DNA of 64,000 nucleotides from Selaginella moellendorffii (lineage: Eukaryota > Streptophyta > Lycopodiopsida > Selaginellales > Selaginellaceae), in contig NW_003314338.1 in the NCBI RefSeq assembly GCF_000143415.4, positions 382,202-446,201 of the forward strand, in the 5' to 3' direction. The notes under the pieces are model-generated. The model saw only the letters and a program-made list of their open reading frames with translations, did not search any database and had not been told where the DNA came from. Shown here one piece after another: positions 58,341 to 64,000 of the stretch. Made by a program: the position numbers and the translations under genes. Every line of letters starts with the position of its first letter. Within the stretch, counting starts at the first letter, position 1.

Positions 58341-60530
58341 CAACAAGTTACATTATTTCATGAGCGAAAATGGTAATGGAATGAGCCAACTTGATGACAT
58401 TGCTTTGCTCTTCAATGTCCACTATCTGAGATAAAGTCCATGGATGTCCAAAAAGATTATATGTTAGGTCTGTGTACTGATTGTTTAGAGTTTTGTAATG
58501 CAAACTAATATTGTCCTCAGTGTAATTCATAGAGATTATATTCTCTTGGATGGAATCAACTAAGATTTCAGATTTGGCATATCAGGTTTAACATATGTGT
58601 CCACAAAACCTTTAAGTGGTTTAAGTGGTGGAAACATTTATATTCACAGGTATTTTTATCCAGAGAACTAGACCTTCTATTTTGTGACAAGTTGATTACA
58701 TACTGGTGCTGCACGTTAATCAGCATTCACCATTTATTGGTTCTATATGTCAAGCTGGATGAAAAGGGAAAGAGAAGTTCATGCAAGGACAAATAAGAAA
58801 TGGTTGATCAAGTGATGGATAGAATCAAGAAGCTGAACATCAAGGTGAAGTTAGTCTTTAGGTGACGTTGGTGGCTTGCATGGAGACAAGCATCAGTGCC
58901 TAGAGGATCCTATCATATTTAGTCAGCAAAAGAGCAAAAAGACTAAAGTAACTTCATCCAAGCCTTTTGCAGTAGCTATAGCAATTGCTAATCACTGGTA
59001 ACAATTTAAAAGATGAATAGAGTATTTGCAATGGAATGATAAAAAAGCAAAAATGATAATAGATATAAACAATAATACCAAGAAGTTTTTTGTGTGATGA
59101 AAAATAATTTTAAAGAGAGATTAAGGATTTCTGAAATTTGAAATTTATAAGATAAAAGATGAATATAATCTTTAAGTGATTTCATTTATAGTGTATATTT
59201 TATAAAATTTAGAAAAGTAACTTTAAAGAGAGATTAGTGAGTTCTTAAATTTGAAATTTATAAGATAAAATGTGAATATAATATTTAAGTGATTTCATTT
59301 ATAGTGTATATTTTATAAAATTTAGACTATTGAATAAATTAAATTAAATTTGTTTTTTTGGTATTTGTCAACTATGAGCTACTAAGGTGTGGTGTAGATA
59401 TTCTATAGCTTTTCCATTGTTAATAATTAATGATGCATATATGAGTTTAGATTAGATATTTTAAATGAAAAGAAATAAAAATAAATTATTTTTATCAAAA
59501 TTTGTCCATCATAATATAAAAAGAATATCTTGATGATGTTGTTATACTATTACTGAGTTTTAGATTTATAAAATATCATTAAAGAAAAATATTTTTATTA
59601 TAAAAATTATATAATTATTTTATTAAAATTTTAAATTTATTATTTATTTATATTAAAAAATTTACTCATATATAGTTCTTTTCATAGAAGATATAACAGT
59701 GATTTTATCTTTAAGTGATTTCTTTTAGTTGTAAATGTTTTATTATTAAATTAATTTAATTTAGTTTATTCCTCCATATATTTCAAGTAAGAGTTATAGA
59801 GTTGTGGTTAGAATAATTTTCAGTTTTTCCACTTTTTCCATCACACATTCAATATGTTATTATAATACTAAAATCATATCTTGATGATATTTCTATATTA
59901 TTGGTAAGTTCTAGATTTATAAAATATAATCATTAATGATAAATAAAAAATTTTGTGATTATAGTTCTTAGAATATTATATAGTTAACTTATTGCCAATT
60001 TAAATCATAAATAATTCATTTATTTATGATGTAAAAACTCTTAAGTTTTAATTTGAAAATTATATAATAAAACGAGGATAATATTTAAATGATTCTTTTA
60101 GATATAAGTTTTATAAAATTTAAACAACTTTGGTGGTAGTGGATATACCTAGAATATTCTTGAATATTCCATTATCTAATAGTTGTTATTTATTTAGTTT
60201 CATCTTGTATTTATAATTTTTAAACATATTTATCTCTCTGAAATATTTTTTTATTATATTATTATTTATTGTATCATCAAATGATGATATGTATAAGATG
60301 AATCTTGATTTAAAAGTTATAAACATGTTTATATCTATTTATCAATTTGATTATTCAATAGTACTAAATATAAAATAAAATAGTAATAAAATTGCAATGC
60401 ACAACAATGGGATAACTGTCAAAGGGTTATTTTTTTAACCACGTCTTAATGAATAATTGTGTTGATGTTTACACTTAGCCAATGGGAGCATTCTAACATG
60501 TGTCACAAATTCTAGGTCATTAACAATCCT
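58341..60530. other. AT-rich sequence with tandem repeat
   Basis: No gene. It contains a direct duplication of roughly 105 bases (see next entry) and AT-rich stretches near 60150 that resemble 23500-23600. Confidence 0.5.
59110..59326. repeat. Tandem duplication, about 112-bp period
   Basis: 59110-59213 and 59222-59326 are nearly identical (TTTAAAGAGAGATTA, AAATTTGAAATTTATAAGATAAAA, TTTAAGTGATTTCATTTATAG). Confidence 0.85.
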
Positions 60531-60539
60531 AAATGGAGA

Positions 60540-60800
60540 GTGGTGATTCATGCTACACCTTCTTCTCTAGGGTTCTGTGCTTGTAAAAGCAAACACCAGG
60601 TTATTGCTTTACAGCTCCCCAATCTCTTTAAGCGCTCTCTCACAGGATTCCGCAAGTGTGCATGGGGGCGTTCAGATCAACATAAGTGCAAGGAACTTCT
60701 TGAGATTCCAATTCTCATCCAGAATGGTAAGTTTATTTGGGAGTCTCTCATCATTGACTACATTGACAGGTTCTCACATCCATGCACAAAGGCTGACTTG
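60540..60800 (+). pseudogene. Tau-class glutathione S-transferase relic
   Basis: The frame contains CKELLEIPILIQNGKFIWESLI and IDYIDRF, matching the glutathione-binding region of tau GSTs ([24 protein letters not shown] in that family, split here). The upstream thioredoxin-fold start is degraded and the C-terminal domain is absent. The catalytic N-terminal Ser region is not recognisable. Confidence 0.55.
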
Positions 60801-61416
60801 GTTGACAAAAAAGTAATAGACTCCATTCTTCCAAAACCAGCTTATAGATTATTTGGGGTTTCCTAGACAACAGCATGGTGACAAAGAAACATGCCATAAT
60901 GCTACATTGGGTGCTGATTTCGACTTGACTCTCCTTTAGATCCCATTAAAGTGGAATATGCTTGATCCTATTCCAAAATCTAATTAGGTAGTTTGCTAAT
61001 CAGGCAGTTTTGCTAACTAGGTAGCATATGCTAGGCAATTGCTAGTATAACACTAAAAGAATCTTGATGATATTGTTGGTATGAATTTATAAAATAAAAA
61101 ATTATTATTTAAAAAATGAATGCACAATATTTATTGATGATCCGACTACTTAATCTTAATAGAAAATTGCATGTTTAGATTATCTTTACGTGTGTAAATT
61201 CGCATTTGCAATTTAAAACTTATACTCATTCACATAGTTTTAAAAGGAAAATATCTATTATCTAGGTCACCTAAACACTTACGTGTTTCAAGAGAAAACA
61301 CGTTCACGTGTCGTAATAGAACACTCTTAAATCAACTATTAAAGGACTGTCATGAAACATGAGGTTTTGTGTTCTTTTCACATAATCTACTGGGAGCAGG
61401 GCATAGCATTGCTATA

Positions 61417-61874
61417 ATGGATCATAGAGTGATCATTGCACTTGTGTTTCTTAAGCTTTTGTGCTTTGGCGTGGTTTATAGCGCTGATTGCTATGGGGGT
61501 TCCATGCCAAACGGGCTTACAGTATCTAATTACCAAGGAGCTGCCAACCTTTTTTGTGGGGCTGATTTAGCCAACAATGGGAAAACATACATCTTTGGGT
61601 TTGACTCATCTGGAAGGAGAAAAAGTGTTACCCTGACTTTCAGAGGGAATGCCAAAGCAAAATATTGCACGGTAATCGATGCAAGGTTTGAACAATGGTG
61701 AAATTTACTAATTACTTGGTAATTCTGAATGTTTAGACTGCGTATAACAATATCATCAGCCAATGCATGCAAGCCACATGTGGGCGGAATGCCTGTCCAC
61801 AAAAGGCAGGTAAATGGGATTGGTCGTTAAATGGCGAAGAAGCCCACTACACTATTGATGGCACTGTTGCTTGA
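61417..61874 (+). CDS. Small secreted cysteine-rich protein
   Basis: Two exons (61417-61671, 61737-61874) with a 65-base intron give 130 residues. A signal peptide (IIALVFLKLLCFGVVYSA) is followed by a roughly 107-residue mature protein with six cysteines: ADCYGG, LFCGAD, KYCT, SQCMQ, ATCGR and NACPQ. The end reads WDWSLNGEEAHYTIDGTVA. Alternating beta-type segments and the final W..NG..YTI pattern remind me of small secreted effector-type proteins of fungi, but no family is certain. The start at 61417 is preferred over an upstream in-frame non-ATG because it gives a clean signal peptide. The nearby DNA is AT-rich and repeat-laden. Confidence 0.65.
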
Positions 61875-62125
61875 TTTGCCAAATCTAAAATAAAATATAA
61901 AATAATATAAAATGATATAATAAAGGGACCAACAAGAAAAATGTGCACCTTTTGAATTATAAAATAAATAGTTCCAGGTGTGATAGATTATGACATTAAA
62001 AGATCACGGCATTGGCAGGACAATTTCTAGTTTATGTCCCCATATGCAAATATATAACAGCGTATTTCATGCTGTACATGGCATCAGTATATCTCATCCA
62101 TGAACAAAAATCGATCAAAAATCGA

Positions 62126-64000
62126 TCATCCCCCACGAACTTCAATCACGTCTCCGTCCCTGAGCTCCACCAGCGGCAGTGCGAGCTGCCCGTTCACGTA
62201 CATGATCTTGTTGTCGATGCCCATGCGCTGGGCTGCGTCCGAGACTGTGCTCCCGGCAGGCATTCGAACGATATCACCGTTTGGCCACGAGATCACCAAG
62301 ACCTCCGTGAGAACAGCCGAGCTCGGATCATCCGGATGCCGTGCCGCCTCAAAGTGGACCTCTTTTTCCCACTGGAGCATCGATCTCAGCAGCTTCACCT
62401 GTGTTTTCGCAAACTTTCCTTGTGATGGAACGCAAAAGCTTTTCGCTTCCTTACCTTGTTGTTAAGTCGCGTTGTCGCCGATCCCGAGCTTAAGTTCTGG
62501 CTTGACATCGATGTCCCAGCCTGGGTTTGGAGCTCTATCTCGATTCCTTCGTCCACCATGGTCATCACTTCCATGTACTCTTTAAGTTCGCGAGCATCCA
62601 ATTCTAGCAGCTGGAGAAATGTTGGCAATGGACGGTGAAATTGATCCTTCTGTTCGTCAGGCAGCCACAATGTTTTTTACTTGCCTGCCTTGAAAGAAAC
62701 ATAAAAGCAAGGAACCACGAACCTTGTGATAGATATGATCCCCGCATAAGACATATTTCTCGAGACAGGTATCCCAATCACCGTGTCCCGGAGCAAACCA
62801 CCAGCTTTTGGCCACCTGATATTTTCCCGCTCTAGTTACGGAGAAACAAAACTGTGAACAAACCTTGCTGTACATGTACGCAAAAATCTTCCACCGATCC
62901 TTATCGTCGAATGAAGCTCCAGATACTATAGCTTCTCCAGAACTTACAGCCACCAGCAGCTCTTTCCCATCATGGTCTACTCTGCAAGCAACACAATTAA
63001 AACCGCGAGTAATTGGATTCAGGTTTCCTCGAGAGGGACCTTATGACAACAGCTGCTCGAAGACTTCCACCTTCGATTCTAAGAGCAGGGTATCTCAACT
63101 GGACTTGCTTGGAGGGTGTAGACGATGATGGCGTTAGATCCGTGTCCGAATCTCTGCCATTTGTAGGCAGAGCCTGCGTCATAACTGGAGCTCCACTCTC
63201 TTTGTAAAGCCAATGAGCAGCATTTCCGCTCTCTGCTTGTTCATGCATCAGCTTGTATCAAAGACAAACTTTGTGTAAGTAAAGAGAATCTTAGTAAACT
63301 CTCCATACCTGAGTACGAATTTGCACCTCTAGGGGGGCACCGTCAGGTCCTCTCACAGCCGTGTGAAGAGACTAGAGGATAAAACAGCTACAGTGTAAGA
63401 TTAATTCAACCTGAGACGCTGCATACCTGATATCCACTTGGTTTTGGATTCAAAATATAGTCGTCAAACTCCCCACTAATAGGCATCCACAATCTACAGA
63501 ACGATGCTCGCGTTAAGTGGTCCTCAAAGTAAAAGAATTTGGCAAAGAAATAAATCACCTGTGGACCACGTCAAGAAGGCTGTAACACCCTTTGATGGCG
63601 GCCACATGGAGCTTTCCTCCACCGTCTCCAACGACAACTCTCAAAGCACGAGCATCATAAATTTGATCCAGATGAACACCTTTTCTCTTCATCTGCAAGC
63701 CTTGGTAAGAGTGTGTGACCGTAAAACAAGCGAGCTGTCACCTTGGAATGCGTGCTATACAGGCTCTTTAATCGACCAGATAGAGTTACTTCAGTTCCAG
63801 GGATGTATCTATAAGTTGCGGGATTAGTACGCTGAATGTAATACTTCGGATTGGTAAGAACCTTACGGGGTGGAAATCGCTACTTCTTTATCAAGTGCCT
63901 CTTCGCAAAGGGAGAGAGCCGCAAGCGCAACTTTAGTATCTTCGATCACCTTGCTTTTGGACAGAGACGGTGGCAAACCAAATTTTTGCTTTCCACGATT
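62126..64000 (-). CDS. RSH1: RelA/SpoT homolog RSH1-type (p)ppGpp enzyme, 3' part
   Basis: Ten exons are visible on the - strand: 63867 to beyond 64000, 63742-63808, 63559-63692, 63427-63493, 63309-63371, 63040-63251, 62864-62981, 62723-62815, 62455-62649, 62126-62398. They keep phase. The 5' part, with the hydrolase domain, lies outside the window. Visible parts are the synthetase-like region (GVHLDQIYDARALRVVV, NPKPSGYQSLHTAV, VQIRTQ, HEQAESGNAAHWLYK), a conserved middle (YVLCGDHIYHKKDQF), and a C-terminal TGS-like domain (WPNGDIVRMPAGSTVSDAA, MYVNGQLALPLVELRDGDVIEV). RSH enzymes make or break the alarmone (p)ppGpp in plastids. In Arabidopsis RSH1 acts mainly as hydrolase. The assignment to RSH1 over RSH2/3 rests on the C-terminal layout. 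Confidence 0.9.

Overview
The window is nuclear DNA of a land plant, most likely a lycophyte close to Selaginella moellendorffii. This rests on very short introns (about 50-75 bp, GT-AG) in almost every multi-exon gene, compact gene clusters set in AT-rich retrotransposon-rich DNA, an intronless PPR gene, and a gene combining thrombospondin type-1 repeats with EGF modules, a combination I do not associate with flowering plants. Species assignment is inference; the gene models were built by reading splice sites and checking that reading phase is kept across every junction.

Layout. 1-3.1 kb: AT-rich, gene-free, with two inverted sequences that look like Helitron 3' ends. 3.1-13.7 kb: a segmental duplication in which three neighbours (a class I small heat-shock protein, a secreted six-cysteine knottin peptide and eIF3d) were copied several times. 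One HSP20, two knottins and one eIF3d look intact; relics of each lie between them. 13.7-20.5 kb: a dense cluster (phytocyanin-like protein, an unnamed conserved protein, NOC3, CHMP1). 20.9-24.5 kb: a broken WOX homeobox relic with a perfect palindrome, then little that can be recognised. 24.7-36.8 kb: a second dense cluster: TSP1/EGF transmembrane protein, LSM3, a PH/coiled-coil protein, a DUF676-type lipase, an unnamed coiled protein and a long PPR protein. 36.8-43.4 kb: PPR pseudogene, two tRNA-derived SINE-like copies, and a tandem pair (one broken, one intact) of a protein family I cannot name. 43.7-44.7 kb: a 530-base assembly gap followed by a long (TA)n array. 47.3-51.3 kb: decayed Copia element. 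51.6-55.2 kb: MATE transporter pseudogene and an intact MATE gene in tandem. 55.9-58.3 kb: decayed Gypsy element. 60.5-64 kb: GST relic, a small secreted cysteine-rich protein, and the 3' part of an RSH1-type (p)ppGpp enzyme that runs off the end.

How the genes relate. Most are independent housekeeping genes (translation: eIF3d; ribosome assembly: NOC3; RNA decay/splicing: LSM3; membrane remodelling: CHMP1; organelle RNA: PPR; plastid stringent response: RSH1). Telo-box motifs (AACCCTA) lie just upstream of several of them. The less ordinary content is the duplicated knottin/HSP20/eIF3d block, the TSP1/EGF membrane protein and the fungal-looking secreted protein, all of which point to extracellular or defence-type functions.
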